Shown: piece by piece, positions 37,211-45,962 of the stretch
Numbering within the stretch: position 1 is the stretch's first letter
Layout of the letters: the number at the start of each line of letters is the position of its first letter
Origin: Hydrogenophaga sp. 2FB
GTDB taxonomy: Bacteria > Pseudomonadota > Gammaproteobacteria > Burkholderiales > Burkholderiaceae_C
Length of the DNA stretch: 64,000 bases
NCBI RefSeq assembly: GCF_005503365.1
Contig: NZ_SCML01000007.1
Span: forward strand, 62,001-126,000
Direction: 5' to 3'
Translations under genes and position numbers: made by a program
Notes under the pieces: generated by a model
Database searches by the model: none
What the model saw: only the letters and a program-made list of their open reading frames with translations
What the model was told of the DNA's origin: nothing

Positions 37211-37286
37211 TCCCTGATAGCTCAGTCGGTAGAGCGACGGACTGTTAATCCGCAGGTCCCTGGTTCGAGTCCAGGTCGGGGAGCCA
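37211..37286 (+). tRNA. tRNA-Asn (anticodon GTT)
   Basis: The 76-base sequence folds as a cloverleaf: acceptor TCCCTGA with TCGGGGA, D-arm GCTCAGTCGGTAGAGC, anticodon arm with CTGTTAA (anticodon GTT, asparagine) and T-arm CTGGTTCGAGTCCAG. The 3' CCA is encoded. A TATAAT box precedes it and a strong hairpin follows. Confidence 0.97.
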
Positions 37287-37291
37287 GACAA

Positions 37292-37333
37292 ACAAATGAC
37301 AAAGGCCTTCTTCGGAAGGCCTTTGTCATTTGT
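37292..37333. terminator. Long perfect hairpin terminator after tRNA-Asn, probably bidirectional
   Basis: ACAAATGACAAAGGCCTTC, a TTCG loop region and its complement GAAGGCCTTTGTCATTTGT form an almost fully paired stem of 18-19 bases. It separates tRNA-Asn from the convergent ferredoxin reductase gene and can serve both. Confidence 0.85.
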
Positions 37334-37355
37334 GGTGTTCGACGTTGATTCTGAC

Positions 37356-38429
37356 TCAATCGAACACCGGCGACTCCACACCCAGCACCTTGTGCAATTT
37401 AGGGCTGGTGGTGGTGTACTGCAGCATCACCTTCTTGTCGGGAAAGATGATGGGCGTTGAGCCGAAGGCGGCCAGCGCGCATTCGTGGAAGCCCGACAGA
37501 ATGAGTTTCTTCTTCCCGGGATAGGTGTTGATGTCACCCACCGCGAAGATGCCAGGGACGCTGGTGGAGAACTTCTCGGTGTCGACCCGCAGTTGCCTGC
37601 GCTCGATGTCCAGACCCCACTCTGCAATGGGGCCGAGCCTCGGTGAGAGGCCGAAGAACACCAGCAACATGTCCACGGGCACGGTGCGCGTCTCGTCATC
37701 GGGGCCGGTGACGTTCAAGGCGCTCAGGCGGCCTGCGGTTTCCTCGAAGCCTGTGACCTGGCCCACCACAAACTGCATTTCATGGCGCTCGCACAGCTCG
37801 CGCATTCTGGCCACGCTGGCTGGCGCTGCCTGAAATCCGTCGCGACGGTGGATCAATGTGACGCTTTTGGCGCGGTGCGCGCCGTCGCCTGCGAAGTTCA
37901 GCGACCAGTCGAGCGCGGAGTCTCCGCCACCGATGATGACCAGGTGTTGGCCCGCCAAGCGGCCTGGTTCTTTCACGCTGTAGAACAGCTGGGTGTCATT
38001 GAATTTTTCCAGCCCATCGACTTTGAGCAGCCGTGGCTGGAACGCCCCGACGCCGGCGGCAATGAAGATGGTCTTGGTCAGAAACCGGGTGCCCTTCGAC
38101 GTGGCCACAAGGAAGCGGCCATCGTCTTGCGGTTGCACGGTGGTGACTTCCTGGCCCAGATGGAAGGTGGCGCCAAACGGCTTGATCTGCTCGAGCAGTC
38201 GATCCGCAAGTTCCTTGCCCGTGCACACCGTGATCGCCGGTATGTCATAGATGGGCTTGTCGGGATACAGCTCGACCGGCTGGCCACCGGGGTAGGCGAG
38301 CGAATCGATCACGTGCGCCTTGATCTCGAGAAGGCCCAGTTCAAAAACCTGAAACAGGCCGACCGGGCCGGCGCCCACAATGACGGCATCGGTTTCGATG
38401 GGGCCGTCGGATGGTTTTGCGAGGGTCAT
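37356..38429 (-). CDS. Ferredoxin-NADP+ reductase, thioredoxin-reductase-like type
   Basis: A 357-residue two-domain flavoprotein. The FAD motif [19 protein letters not shown] opens the chain, the NADPH motif [11 protein letters not shown] is central, and the second FAD segment is [14 protein letters not shown]. It lacks the CxxC redox pair of thioredoxin reductases, which places it in the TrxR-like ferredoxin-NADP reductase group (YumC type). I start at [15 protein letters not shown] (38429). It follows fdxA by 43 bases on the same strand, downstream of cysN, so it could reduce that ferredoxin with NADPH. A long hairpin terminates the unit. Confidence 0.92.
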   Translation of the reverse strand: MTLAKPSDGPIETDAVIVGAGPVGLFQVFELGLLEIKAHVIDSLAYPGGQPVELYPDKPIYDIPAITVCTGKELADRLLEQIKPFGATFHLGQEVTTVQPQDDGRFLVATSKGTRFLTKTIFIAAGVGAFQPRLLKVDGLEKFNDTQLFYSVKEPGRLAGQHLVIIGGGDSALDWSLNFAGDGAHRAKSVTLIHRRDGFQAAPASVARMRELCERHEMQFVVGQVTGFEETAGRLSALNVTGPDDETRTVPVDMLLVFFGLSPRLGPIAEWGLDIERRQLRVDTEKFSTSVPGIFAVGDINTYPGKKKLILSGFHECALAAFGSTPIIFPDKKVMLQYTTTSPKLHKVLGVESPVFD

Positions 38430-38472
38430 GCCTTGGAGCTTAACGCCGCCGGCCGCGTCGCGGCAGGCGGTA

Positions 38473-38802
38473 TCAGCGAACCAGCTCCGAGAGCTTATCG
38501 CCGCGGTCTTTCCAGTCGTCGGCATCGGGCAGCGCGTCCTTGCGCTTGGTGATGCTTTTCCAGCTCGACAGGCGTGCCAGCTCGGCGTTGAGCCCGATCA
38601 TGTGTTGCTGGTCTTTCGGCAGATCTTCCTCCGCGTAAATCGCGCTAACGGGGCACTCGGGGATGCACACGGCGCAGTCGATGCACTCATCCGGGTCGAT
38701 GGTCAGGAAGTTGGGGCCTTCACGGAAACAGTCCACGGGACAGACGTCCACACAATCGGTGTATTTGCAGCGGATGCAGGCTTCGGTGACAACGTGGGTC
38801 AT
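38473..38802 (-). CDS. fdxA: 7Fe-type ferredoxin FdxA
   Basis: A 109-residue ferredoxin with two cluster motifs: [14 protein letters not shown] near the start, with the spacing of a 3Fe-4S site, and [12 protein letters not shown] for a 4Fe-4S site. A C-terminal extension ([19 protein letters not shown]) is typical of the FdxA/Azotobacter FdI class. It lies between cysN and the ferredoxin reductase on the same strand. A 101-base gap after cysN contains TAAAAT on the minus strand, so it may also have its own promoter. Confidence 0.95.
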   Translation of the reverse strand: MTHVVTEACIRCKYTDCVDVCPVDCFREGPNFLTIDPDECIDCAVCIPECPVSAIYAEEDLPKDQQHMIGLNAELARLSSWKSITKRKDALPDADDWKDRGDKLSELVR

Positions 38803-38903
38803 GGTGATGATGGGAATCGGTAGAACCCCGGATTTTAGGGTTTCCCTGAGCCCGCGCAGGGCACAAGTCCCTTGGCGGGGTACGCGTTAAGGAGATATGG
38901 TTT

Positions 38904-40214
38904 TTAGAGCACCAGCAGCGCGCCCGACGTGCGATGGCTCGCGGTGTCGACCAGGACGAGCGAACCGAGGGTGCGCGAGCGCTCGAAAGGCAACGTGGCC
39001 AAGGGCTCCTGCAGCGTCAGCTCGATGTGGCCGATGGCGTTGGACCCGAGTTGGGTGGCGTCTTCCTCGGCCAGCGTGTGGATGTCGAGGCGGTGCACGA
39101 TGCGTTTGATCTTGGCCTTGACCCAGCGGTGACCGTGAAGGGCCCAGTACACGCGGCCGGGCACCAGGGTTTCATCGTCGAGCCAGGCCACCGTGGCGCG
39201 GATCTCGCGGCTGCCCGCCAGCGTCTCTTTGGCGTTGTCGTCCTCGACGGCTAGCAGCCAGTCGCCACGGGAGACGTCGACCTCGCGGTCGAGCACGATG
39301 CCGGCACTGTGGCCCGCCGTGACGGATTGGGGATGGCGCACGTGGTTGAGCACTTGTGCAACGACCGCAGTCTGCCCGTTGGGCATGATGCGCACCGACT
39401 GCCCGGGTTGCACGTCACCCGTGGCCACGCGACCCCAGAAGACGCGGCGACCTTGCGAGGTATCGGACGAGCTGCTGAACTTTTCCACCCACTGCACCGC
39501 AAAGGCGAAAGGCAGCGTGCTGTCGGCAGGCGTCACGGGCAGGCCTTCCAGAATTTCCAGCAGCGTGGGGCCCGTGTAGCCGCACCAGCCGGCTTGCTCG
39601 CTGGCGTCCACCACGTTCCAGCCCTTGAGGGCCGAGACGGGCACGACGGCCGTGACGGGAATGCCCGCCTGCGCCGCGAACGCGCGCAGCGCGTCCGCAA
39701 TGTGGCGGAAGGCGGTGGCGCTGTCGTCGACCGCATCGAGCTTGTTGACCGCAAACACCACCGAGGGCACGCGCAGCAGCTTGAGCAAGAGGCTGTGGCG
39801 CCGTGTCTGGGGCAGCAGTTGCAGGGCCGCATCGGCCCAGTTCAGCTTGGTCGCGTCGACCAGCACCACGGCTGCGTCGGCGCTGGACGCGGCCGTCACC
39901 ATGTTGCGCGTGTACTGCTCATGGCCAGGGGCGTCACCAATGATGAACTTGCGCGCTTCGGTGCTGAAGTAGCGGTAGGCCACATCGATGGTGATGCCTT
40001 GTTCGCGCTCGGCGGACAGGCCGTCGGTCAGCAGAGCCAGATCGGTCTGGCCGTGGCGCTGCACGCCGGCCAGGTGGTCTTGCAACACGGCCTTGCTGTC
40101 GACCAGCAGGCGGCCGATCAACGTGCTTTTGCCATCGTCCACGCTGCCGCAGGTGATGAGGCGCAAGGCGGAGCGGGTGTCCTGGGCGGTGGAGGCGAGT
40201 TCAACTGTGTTCAT
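38904..40214 (-). CDS. cysN: Sulfate adenylyltransferase subunit 1 (GTPase)
   Basis: A 436-residue elongation-factor-like GTPase. P-loop GSVDDGKSTLIGRLLVD, switch segment EREQGITIDVAYRYF, DAPGHEQYTRNMVT and NKLD are all present, followed by two beta-barrel domains. With CysD it makes adenosine phosphosulfate (APS) from sulfate and ATP, driven by GTP hydrolysis. It has no APS kinase extension, in line with an APS-type reductase in the same operon. It lies 53 bases downstream of cysD. Confidence 0.96.
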   Translation of the reverse strand: MNTVELASTAQDTRSALRLITCGSVDDGKSTLIGRLLVDSKAVLQDHLAGVQRHGQTDLALLTDGLSAEREQGITIDVAYRYFSTEARKFIIGDAPGHEQYTRNMVTAASSADAAVVLVDATKLNWADAALQLLPQTRRHSLLLKLLRVPSVVFAVNKLDAVDDSATAFRHIADALRAFAAQAGIPVTAVVPVSALKGWNVVDASEQAGWCGYTGPTLLEILEGLPVTPADSTLPFAFAVQWVEKFSSSSDTSQGRRVFWGRVATGDVQPGQSVRIMPNGQTAVVAQVLNHVRHPQSVTAGHSAGIVLDREVDVSRGDWLLAVEDDNAKETLAGSREIRATVAWLDDETLVPGRVYWALHGHRWVKAKIKRIVHRLDIHTLAEEDATQLGSNAIGHIELTLQEPLATLPFERSRTLGSLVLVDTASHRTSGALLVL

Positions 40215-40267
40215 GGCAATGGAATCCGTGAGAGATATCGACTTCAGGAGGTGGCGCGGCGAGGGGG

Positions 40268-41227
40268 TTAGAAATACCCATCTTTCTTGCGCTTCTCCAT
40301 CGAAGCGTCGGACGTCTTGTCGTCCATGCGCGTGGCGCCGCGCTCGCTGACTTCGGCGGCGAGGGTTTCGATGACGATGTCATCGGCCGTCGCGGCCAGA
40401 CTCTCCACAGGGCAGGTGCAGGTGATGTCGCCCACGGTGCGGAAGCGCACGTCGCGCACTTGCACGGTCTCGCCGTCGCGCGGCGGGGTGAGCTCGGTCA
40501 CCGGCACGAGCAGGCCGCGGCGGTCCACCACTTCGCGTTGGTGGGTGTAGTAGATCGAGGGCAGTGCGATGTTTTCGCGCGCGATGTACTGCCACACGTC
40601 GAGCTCGGTCCAGTTGCTGATGGGGAACACACGGAAGTGCTCGCCCTGGTGCAGCCGGGTGTTGAACAGCGTCCAGAGTTCGGGACGCTGGGCCTTGGGT
40701 TGCCATTGGCCGAAGCTGTCGCGGTGGCTGAAGATGCGCTCTTTCGCGCGCGCCTTTTCTTCGTCGCGCCGCGCGCCGCCAATCAGGGCGTCGAAGCGGA
40801 ACTCTTCAATGGCTTCGAGCAGCGTGACCGACTGGTGCACGTTGCGGCTCTCACCGGGGTGTGCCAGGCGCACGGTACCGCGGGCCATCGAATCCTCGAC
40901 GTTGCGCACGATCAGCTCGGCGCCGAGTTCCTTGGCGCGCTGATCGCGGAATTCGGTCACTTCAGGGAAGTTGTGGCCGGTGTCGATCATCAGCAACGGG
41001 TAGGGGATGCGGCCGGCGCCAAAGGCCTTCTCGGCGCACTTGAGCATCACCAGCGAGTCCTTGCCGCCGGAGAACAGCAGCGCGGGGCGTTCGAACGCGG
41101 CAGCCACTTCGCGCAGGATGAAGATGGTTTCTTCTTCCAGTGCATCCAGGTGGGCATTGCTCAGGTGGTGATCGTTGGCGTGTTGCAGAGCGGTCTGGAT
41201 CACGGCGGTTTCGGTGCGGGCGTTCAT
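40268..41227 (-). CDS. cysD: Sulfate adenylyltransferase subunit 2
   Basis: A 319-residue PP-loop ATPase with the signature LLFSGGKDSLVMLKCAEKAF and ALIGGARRDEEKARAKERIFS, and a C-terminal TCTCPVESLAAT segment typical of CysD. It carries the adenylyl transfer step of sulfate activation with CysN. I start at MNARTETAVIQTALQ (41227), where the ATG overlaps the TGA of cysH (ATGA); a longer frame to 41317 lies inside cysH. Confidence 0.96.
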   Translation of the reverse strand: MNARTETAVIQTALQHANDHHLSNAHLDALEEETIFILREVAAAFERPALLFSGGKDSLVMLKCAEKAFGAGRIPYPLLMIDTGHNFPEVTEFRDQRAKELGAELIVRNVEDSMARGTVRLAHPGESRNVHQSVTLLEAIEEFRFDALIGGARRDEEKARAKERIFSHRDSFGQWQPKAQRPELWTLFNTRLHQGEHFRVFPISNWTELDVWQYIARENIALPSIYYTHQREVVDRRGLLVPVTELTPPRDGETVQVRDVRFRTVGDITCTCPVESLAATADDIVIETLAAEVSERGATRMDDKTSDASMEKRKKDGYF

Positions 41228-41973
41228 GAGGGGGTCCGTTCGAGAGACGACACGAGAGGTTCGGTGGCGGGCTGCACATGCAGTCCGCATTCCTTGGCGC
41301 TTTCCTGCTCCCACCACCAGCGGCCGGCGCGGAAGTCCTCGCCGACGCTGATGGCGCGGGTGCAGGGCGCGCAGCCGATGCTGGGAAAGAACTGGTCGTG
41401 CAGCGCGTTGTAGTCGAGATGGTGTTGGGCGATGAAGTGCCAGACATCACCCCAGGTCCACTCGACGATGGGGCTGATCTTGATGCGTTGTGGCTCCTGC
41501 ACGACCTCTCCGACGTCGGCGCGCGCGTTGGATTGCTCGCGGCGCAGGCCGGTGATCCAGCCGTCCTGGCCAGCCAGGGCACGGGCCAGGGGTTCCATCT
41601 TGCGGATGTCGCAGCAGGCCTTGCGCAGGTCGATGCTCTGGTACATCGCCTCTTCGCCGTTCTTGCGCACGAACTGGATGACCGATTCCTGCTTGGGGCG
41701 GAACACCTGCACGCTGATGCCGTAGCGCTGCTCGATCTTCGGGATCAGCGCCAGCGTTTCGGTGTGCAGCTTGCCCGTTTCCAGCACAAAGACGCTGGCA
41801 TCGATGCGGGCCAGATGCATCAGGTGCGTGACCACCATGTCTTCAGCGCCCAGGCTCGATGCCTGGGTGAGCTTCGGGTGGCTGGCGGCCGTTTCGCGCA
41901 GCAGTTCGATGCTGCGCTCGACCTTGGCCGCAAAGTCGGCCGAGGGGCGGTTGTAGAGGGCGATAGCGGTCAT
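41224..41973 (-). CDS. cysH: Phosphoadenylyl/adenylyl-sulfate reductase, APS type
   Basis: A 249-residue reductase. The two cysteine pairs RKACCDIRK and GCAPCTRAI (CC ... CxxC) bind a 4Fe-4S cluster and mark the APS reductase class rather than the PAPS class. The catalytic cysteine is in KECGLH near the C-terminus. It reduces APS to sulfite using thioredoxin. No CysC is present, which agrees with direct use of APS. I start at MTAIALYNRP (41973), 19 bases after the DUF934 gene. It overlaps cysD by four bases. Confidence 0.94.
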   Translation of the reverse strand: MTAIALYNRPSADFAAKVERSIELLRETAASHPKLTQASSLGAEDMVVTHLMHLARIDASVFVLETGKLHTETLALIPKIEQRYGISVQVFRPKQESVIQFVRKNGEEAMYQSIDLRKACCDIRKMEPLARALAGQDGWITGLRREQSNARADVGEVVQEPQRIKISPIVEWTWGDVWHFIAQHHLDYNALHDQFFPSIGCAPCTRAISVGEDFRAGRWWWEQESAKECGLHVQPATEPLVSSLERTPS

Positions 41974-41992
41974 GGCGGTGGCTTTGAGACGC

Positions 41993-42385
41993 TCAGGCTG
42001 CTTCAGCGAAATGCGGTGCGGTATGCACCGCGTCGCCTTGGTAGAACGCGGGGTAGTGGGCCAACAGCGCCTGGCCGTGAGCCAGGTCCTGGTCGGCGCG
42101 CAGCACGGCCTGGGAGAAGCCGCTGCGCTGCATTTGCACAAGCTGGTCGATCAGCACGTCGCCGGTGGCGCGAATCTCGCCGGTGAAGCCCAGGCGGCGG
42201 CGCAGCAGGAAGGCCTGGCTGAAGGCCCGGCCGTCGCTGAACTTGGGGAAATTCAGCTCGATGGCGGTGATGCCGTCGAGCTGGGCTTCGCGGGGATCCG
42301 CGTCGTTCGCGATCGAGAGGCGTTGCGCCTCGGACTCGGTGGCCACGAAGGTGTCGGCGCGGAAGAGTTGAAGGTTCTGGCTCAT
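41993..42385 (-). CDS. DUF934 protein of the sulfate assimilation operon
   Basis: A 130-residue protein of the DUF934 family, starting MSQNLQLFRAD, with FPKFSDGRAFSQAFLLRRRLGFTGEIRATGDVLIDQ in the middle. The family is nearly always encoded beside cysI and cysH in proteobacteria and is annotated as an oxidoreductase probably involved in sulfite reduction, but no catalytic residue can be pointed out. It lies 10 bases after cysI and 19 bases before cysH. The position argues for a helper role in sulfite reduction or electron delivery. Confidence 0.85.
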   Translation of the reverse strand: MSQNLQLFRADTFVATESEAQRLSIANDADPREAQLDGITAIELNFPKFSDGRAFSQAFLLRRRLGFTGEIRATGDVLIDQLVQMQRSGFSQAVLRADQDLAHGQALLAHYPAFYQGDAVHTAPHFAEAA

Positions 42386-42395
42386 GCGTCTGTCC

Positions 42396-44171
42396 TCAGG
42401 CGGTGGCACGGGCCGTGCTCGTGCGCACCGCGTTGGCGGCGGTTTTGAAGGGGTCGGCGCCGGTGCGGCGCAACGTGGCGACGAAGGTTTCGCCGTCCGT
42501 GCGCTGCTCGCGGTAGGTGTCCAGCAGGGCTTCGACGACGTCGGGCACTTCGCTGGCGGCGAACGAGGGGCCGATCACCTTGCCTGGCGTGGCTTCGCCA
42601 GACAAGCGCGAGCCGTCCGAGCCGCCGAGCGTGATCTGGTACCACTCCTTGCCGTCCTTGTCGACGCCCAGGATGCCGATGTGTCCGCTGTGGTGGTGGC
42701 CGCAGGAGTTGATGCAACCGCTCATGTGGAGGTCGATCTCGCCCAGGTCGTACAACTCGTCGAGGTCCTTGTAGCGACCCAGGATGGCTTGGGCCAGCGG
42801 CAGCGAGCGCGCGTTGGCGAGGTCGCAGAAGTCGCCACCGGGGCAGACGATCATGTCGGTGAGCAGGCCGATGTTGGGCTTGGCCAAGCCGAGCCGGCGC
42901 GCCTCGCGCCAGAGCTCGGGCAACTGGTCGCAACGCACCCAGGGCAGCAGCAGGTTCTGCTCGTGCGTCACGCGGGCTTCACCGGCGGAGAAGCGCTCGG
43001 CCAGATCGGCCGCGCGCTCGAGCTGCTCGGCCGAAGCGTCGCCAGGAGCCTGGCCGAAACGCTTGAACGACAGCGTGACCGCGCGCAGGTCGGGGTTCTT
43101 GTGCGGCTTCACGTTCTGCTGCAGCCAGCGGCTGAATTCCAGATCGTCTTCGGCCGCGGCCTTGAGGATGTGCGCGATCTTGGCGTCAGCACTCTTGCGG
43201 TCGCAATTGAGTTGGGGCGCCACGAAGAAGGCGCTCACGCGGTCGAGTTCGGCCTGGCTGATGGTGTGGGGCGCGCCGTCTTTTTCGATGATGTCGCGGT
43301 ACTCGGCTTCCACCTGGTCGGTGAACGCCTGGCCTTCGGCTTTCACAAGAATCTTGATGCGTGCCTTGTAGATGTTGTCGCGGCGGCCGAAGCGGTTGTA
43401 GGCGCGCACCACGGCTTCGAGGTAGTTGAGGAGCTGGTTCCAGGGCAGGAACTCGCGGATCACCGTGCCGATGATGGGCGTGCGGCCCATGCCACCACCC
43501 ACGCGCACCTGAAAACCCAGGTCGCCATCGACGTTGCGCAGCACGCGCAGGCCCACGTCGTGCCAGGGGGTTGCGGCGCGGTCTTCGCGCGCACCCGTGA
43601 TGGCTACCTTGAACTTGCGGGGAAGGAAGGCGAACTCGGGGTGCAGCGTGCTCCACTGGCGCAGGATTTCAGCGAAGGGGCGCGGGTCGGCCACTTCGTC
43701 GACCGCGATACCGGCCAGCGCGTCGGTGGTGACGTTGCGGATGCAGTTGCCGCTGGTCTGGATGCCGTGCAGGCCCACGCTGGCGAGCAGGTCCATGGCG
43801 TCGGCCGAGCGCGAGAGCGGAATCCAGTTGTATTGGACGTTGTGGCGTGTGGTGAAGTGACCGCAGCGATCGGGCAGGGTGGGCACTTCGGCCAGGCCCG
43901 CATTCGCTTTGGAAACGTCGTTGTCTTCCTTGTGATCGAAATCGCGCGCGAGTCGGGCCAGCACGCGCAACTGCGGGCTGGAGAGTTCGCCGTAGGGCAC
44001 GGCCACGCGCAGCATGGGCGCGAAACGTTGCACGTACCAGCCGTTCTGCAGGCGCAGCGGCTTGAATTCGTCGTCGCCCAGGGTGCCGGCCTGCCAGCGG
44101 GTGAGCTGGTCGCGGTACTGGGCGGCGCGCAGGTGCACGAACTGGCGGTCAAAGTCGGAATATTGGTACAT
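42396..44171 (-). CDS. cysI: Nitrite/sulfite reductase hemoprotein, sulfite assimilation
   Basis: A 591-residue siroheme protein with the two-fold repeated ferredoxin-like fold. The N-terminal half shows HVYNAVAP-like core sequences of the family, with GRCGHFTTRHNVQYNWIPL, while the 4Fe-4S/siroheme cysteines read CPGGDFC and then CINSCGHHHSGHIG. It reduces sulfite to sulfide. No CysJ flavoprotein gene is nearby, so the electron donor is probably ferredoxin; a ferredoxin and its reductase end the same gene cluster. The gene starts MYQYSDFDRQFVHLRAAQYR and is 22 bases after the TauE-like gene. Confidence 0.93.
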   Translation of the reverse strand: MYQYSDFDRQFVHLRAAQYRDQLTRWQAGTLGDDEFKPLRLQNGWYVQRFAPMLRVAVPYGELSSPQLRVLARLARDFDHKEDNDVSKANAGLAEVPTLPDRCGHFTTRHNVQYNWIPLSRSADAMDLLASVGLHGIQTSGNCIRNVTTDALAGIAVDEVADPRPFAEILRQWSTLHPEFAFLPRKFKVAITGAREDRAATPWHDVGLRVLRNVDGDLGFQVRVGGGMGRTPIIGTVIREFLPWNQLLNYLEAVVRAYNRFGRRDNIYKARIKILVKAEGQAFTDQVEAEYRDIIEKDGAPHTISQAELDRVSAFFVAPQLNCDRKSADAKIAHILKAAAEDDLEFSRWLQQNVKPHKNPDLRAVTLSFKRFGQAPGDASAEQLERAADLAERFSAGEARVTHEQNLLLPWVRCDQLPELWREARRLGLAKPNIGLLTDMIVCPGGDFCDLANARSLPLAQAILGRYKDLDELYDLGEIDLHMSGCINSCGHHHSGHIGILGVDKDGKEWYQITLGGSDGSRLSGEATPGKVIGPSFAASEVPDVVEALLDTYREQRTDGETFVATLRRTGADPFKTAANAVRTSTARATA

Positions 44172-44193
44172 CGTCTTCGTGGGTCGTCAGAAA

Positions 44194-44985
44194 TCAAAAG
44201 GCAATCAGCTTCGTGCCGGCGTAGGCCAGCAAGACGGAGAGCGCGGAACGCACCAGGCGTTCGGGCGTGTGGCGCATGAGGCGCGTGCCCAGCCAGATGC
44301 CGGGCAGCGAGCCGGCCAGCAGCTTGGCCAGCAGCGGCCAGTCCACCGAGCCCAGGCTGGCGTGGCCCAGGCCGGCGACCAGGGTGAGCGGCACGGCGTA
44401 GGCGATGTCGGCGGCCACGATGCGCGGCAGCGGCAGCAAGGGAAACAGCAACAGCAGCACCGACACGCCGATGGCGCCAGCGCCGACCGAGGTGAGCGTG
44501 ACCAGGGTGCCGATGACCGCGCCGAACAGCACCGGCAGGCTCCAGTGGCGTGCGCGCGTGGCAACGGCCAGTTGGCCCTCGGGCAGGTGGCGCGGCACCT
44601 GTTTGCCGTGAACGGCCTTGTAGAGCATGGCAGCTGCGGTGAGCAGCAGGGCCACGCCCAGGGTGTTGGTCATGAGCGACTGGACGACCGGGCTGGCCGG
44701 ACCCAGGTGGCGCAGCAGGAGCAGCGTCAACACCGCAGCCGGAAGGCTGCCGGCGCTGAGTTGGCCCACCACGCGCCAGGGCACCAGCTTTTGCCGCGCA
44801 AGGCTGGCTGTGCCGCCCATCTTGGTGAAGGCGGCGAACAGCAGGTCGGTGCCCACGGCAAGGTAGGGTTTGACGCCGAAAAAGAAGATCAGGATGGGCG
44901 TCATGAGCGAACCGCCACCCACACCCGTGAGACCCACGATGAGTCCCACAGCAAATCCGGCCAGGATGATGGCGATGTCAGGCAT
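44194..44985 (-). CDS. Sulfite exporter TauE/SafE family protein
   Basis: A 263-residue membrane protein with eight or so helices in two similar halves: GLIVGLTGVGGGSLMTPIL with FGVKPYLAVGTDLLFAAFTK in the first, and VLTLLLL..., GAIGVSVLLLLFPLLPL in the second. This is the TauE/SafE family of sulfur-compound or anion exporters. As the first gene of the cys operon, it may handle sulfite or sulfate, or another sulfur compound; transport direction is not known. I start at MPDIAIILAG (44985). Confidence 0.9.
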   Translation of the reverse strand: MPDIAIILAGFAVGLIVGLTGVGGGSLMTPILIFFFGVKPYLAVGTDLLFAAFTKMGGTASLARQKLVPWRVVGQLSAGSLPAAVLTLLLLRHLGPASPVVQSLMTNTLGVALLLTAAAMLYKAVHGKQVPRHLPEGQLAVATRARHWSLPVLFGAVIGTLVTLTSVGAGAIGVSVLLLLFPLLPLPRIVAADIAYAVPLTLVAGLGHASLGSVDWPLLAKLLAGSLPGIWLGTRLMRHTPERLVRSALSVLLAYAGTKLIAF

Positions 44986-44989
44986 GGGC

Positions 44990-45060
44990 GGAACTGTAGA
45001 GACGCATTCATATATCCCAAACGATTTTTTGCTCATGCACATATGCCCGAACTGGAATAT
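44990..45060 (-). promoter_or_regulatory. AT-rich control region of the cys operon
   Basis: A stretch much richer in A/T than its surroundings separates the TauE-like gene from the divergent two-receiver gene. On the minus strand it contains TTTGGGATATATGAATGC, similar to CysB-controlled promoters of sulfur operons in related bacteria. A CysB-type regulator gene is present elsewhere in the window (55.6-56.6 kb). The exact box cannot be defined by eye. Confidence 0.4.
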
Positions 45061-45152
45061 GCAAGGCGGCATGTGCCTGTTCGTACGGGAAATCCACCTT
45101 TGTCGCTCCAATCCATTCGGCACATCGATGTGGCGGACGTAACATCCGCGCC

Positions 45153-45962
45153 ATGCACAAGCAGCGCATTCTGGTCAGCGTGGTGGGGTTTTCCGATGTC
45201 GAGCGGCATGCGCTCAACACCATCTTTCGCCTGTCCCAGGAGCGCGAGCTGACTTATGCGCCGTGGGTGCCGTTGCTGGCGCCCGGGACGTCGTTGCCCA
45301 CCAACGTTGCGCAAGTCGCGCTGGTGGACGGCGAAAGCCTGGAGGCGGTGCTGTCCCATGCCAAGGAGATGCCGCCCGGTCAGCGCCTGATCTGGGTGGG
45401 TACGGATGCGCCCGAGCACGCCTGGCGCGTGCTGCACCGGCCCATCGACTGGGCGGCCGTCCTGCACGACCTGGACGCGGTGTTCGCCGCGCACCAGGTG
45501 GACTCGGGCCTGCTTGATCTGGATGTGACGGCGCCAGCGCCGCTGGATTTCGAATTGGACAGCGTGAGCGAACCGAACGACGCGGTTCGCCGGGCGGTGG
45601 TGGTCGGCACCGACGAGCACGAAGGCACTTACCTGCGCACGCGTCTGGCGCTGGCCGGGGTGGCGCATGTGGACGAGGTGACGGACGCGGCACTGGCGCT
45701 CGAGCTCATGAAGCGCTATCGCTATGTGTGCGGCGTGTTCAACCTGGACGATCACCGTATCGATGTGTGGGCGTTGATGCGCCATTTCGTCGCCCGCTAT
45801 CCGCAGGCGTTGACCCTGGCCACGACCGAACTGGCCGGTCCGTTGGCCGGCTGGTGGCGCCGCCGGCGCGTGCGGCGTGATGTGCATCGCCTCGGCATTG
45901 CCGCGTTGCTGGAGCGACCGTTTCAGCCCAGCGAAGTCTCGAAGTGGATGGACTTGATCTAG
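45153..45962 (+). CDS. Protein of unknown function with two degenerate receiver-like domains
   Basis: A 269-residue protein I cannot name. It seems to hold two alpha/beta halves of response-regulator type. The first is residues 1-115, starting KQRILVSVVGFSDVERHALN. The second is residues 145-265, AVVVGTDEHEGTYLRTRLALAG, where a CheY-like start is followed by VCGVFNLDD at the usual phosphorylation-site strand, and ending RPFQPSEVSKWMD, like the final KPF...L helix of a receiver. The typical acidic pocket and the switch Lys are not convincingly conserved, suggesting pseudo-receivers used for binding. It is divergent from the cys operon. Its stop (TAG) overlaps the stop of the opposite gene in the palindrome CTAG. 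Confidence 0.65.
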   Translation: MHKQRILVSVVGFSDVERHALNTIFRLSQERELTYAPWVPLLAPGTSLPTNVAQVALVDGESLEAVLSHAKEMPPGQRLIWVGTDAPEHAWRVLHRPIDWAAVLHDLDAVFAAHQVDSGLLDLDVTAPAPLDFELDSVSEPNDAVRRAVVVGTDEHEGTYLRTRLALAGVAHVDEVTDAALALELMKRYRYVCGVFNLDDHRIDVWALMRHFVARYPQALTLATTELAGPLAGWWRRRRVRRDVHRLGIAALLERPFQPSEVSKWMDLI

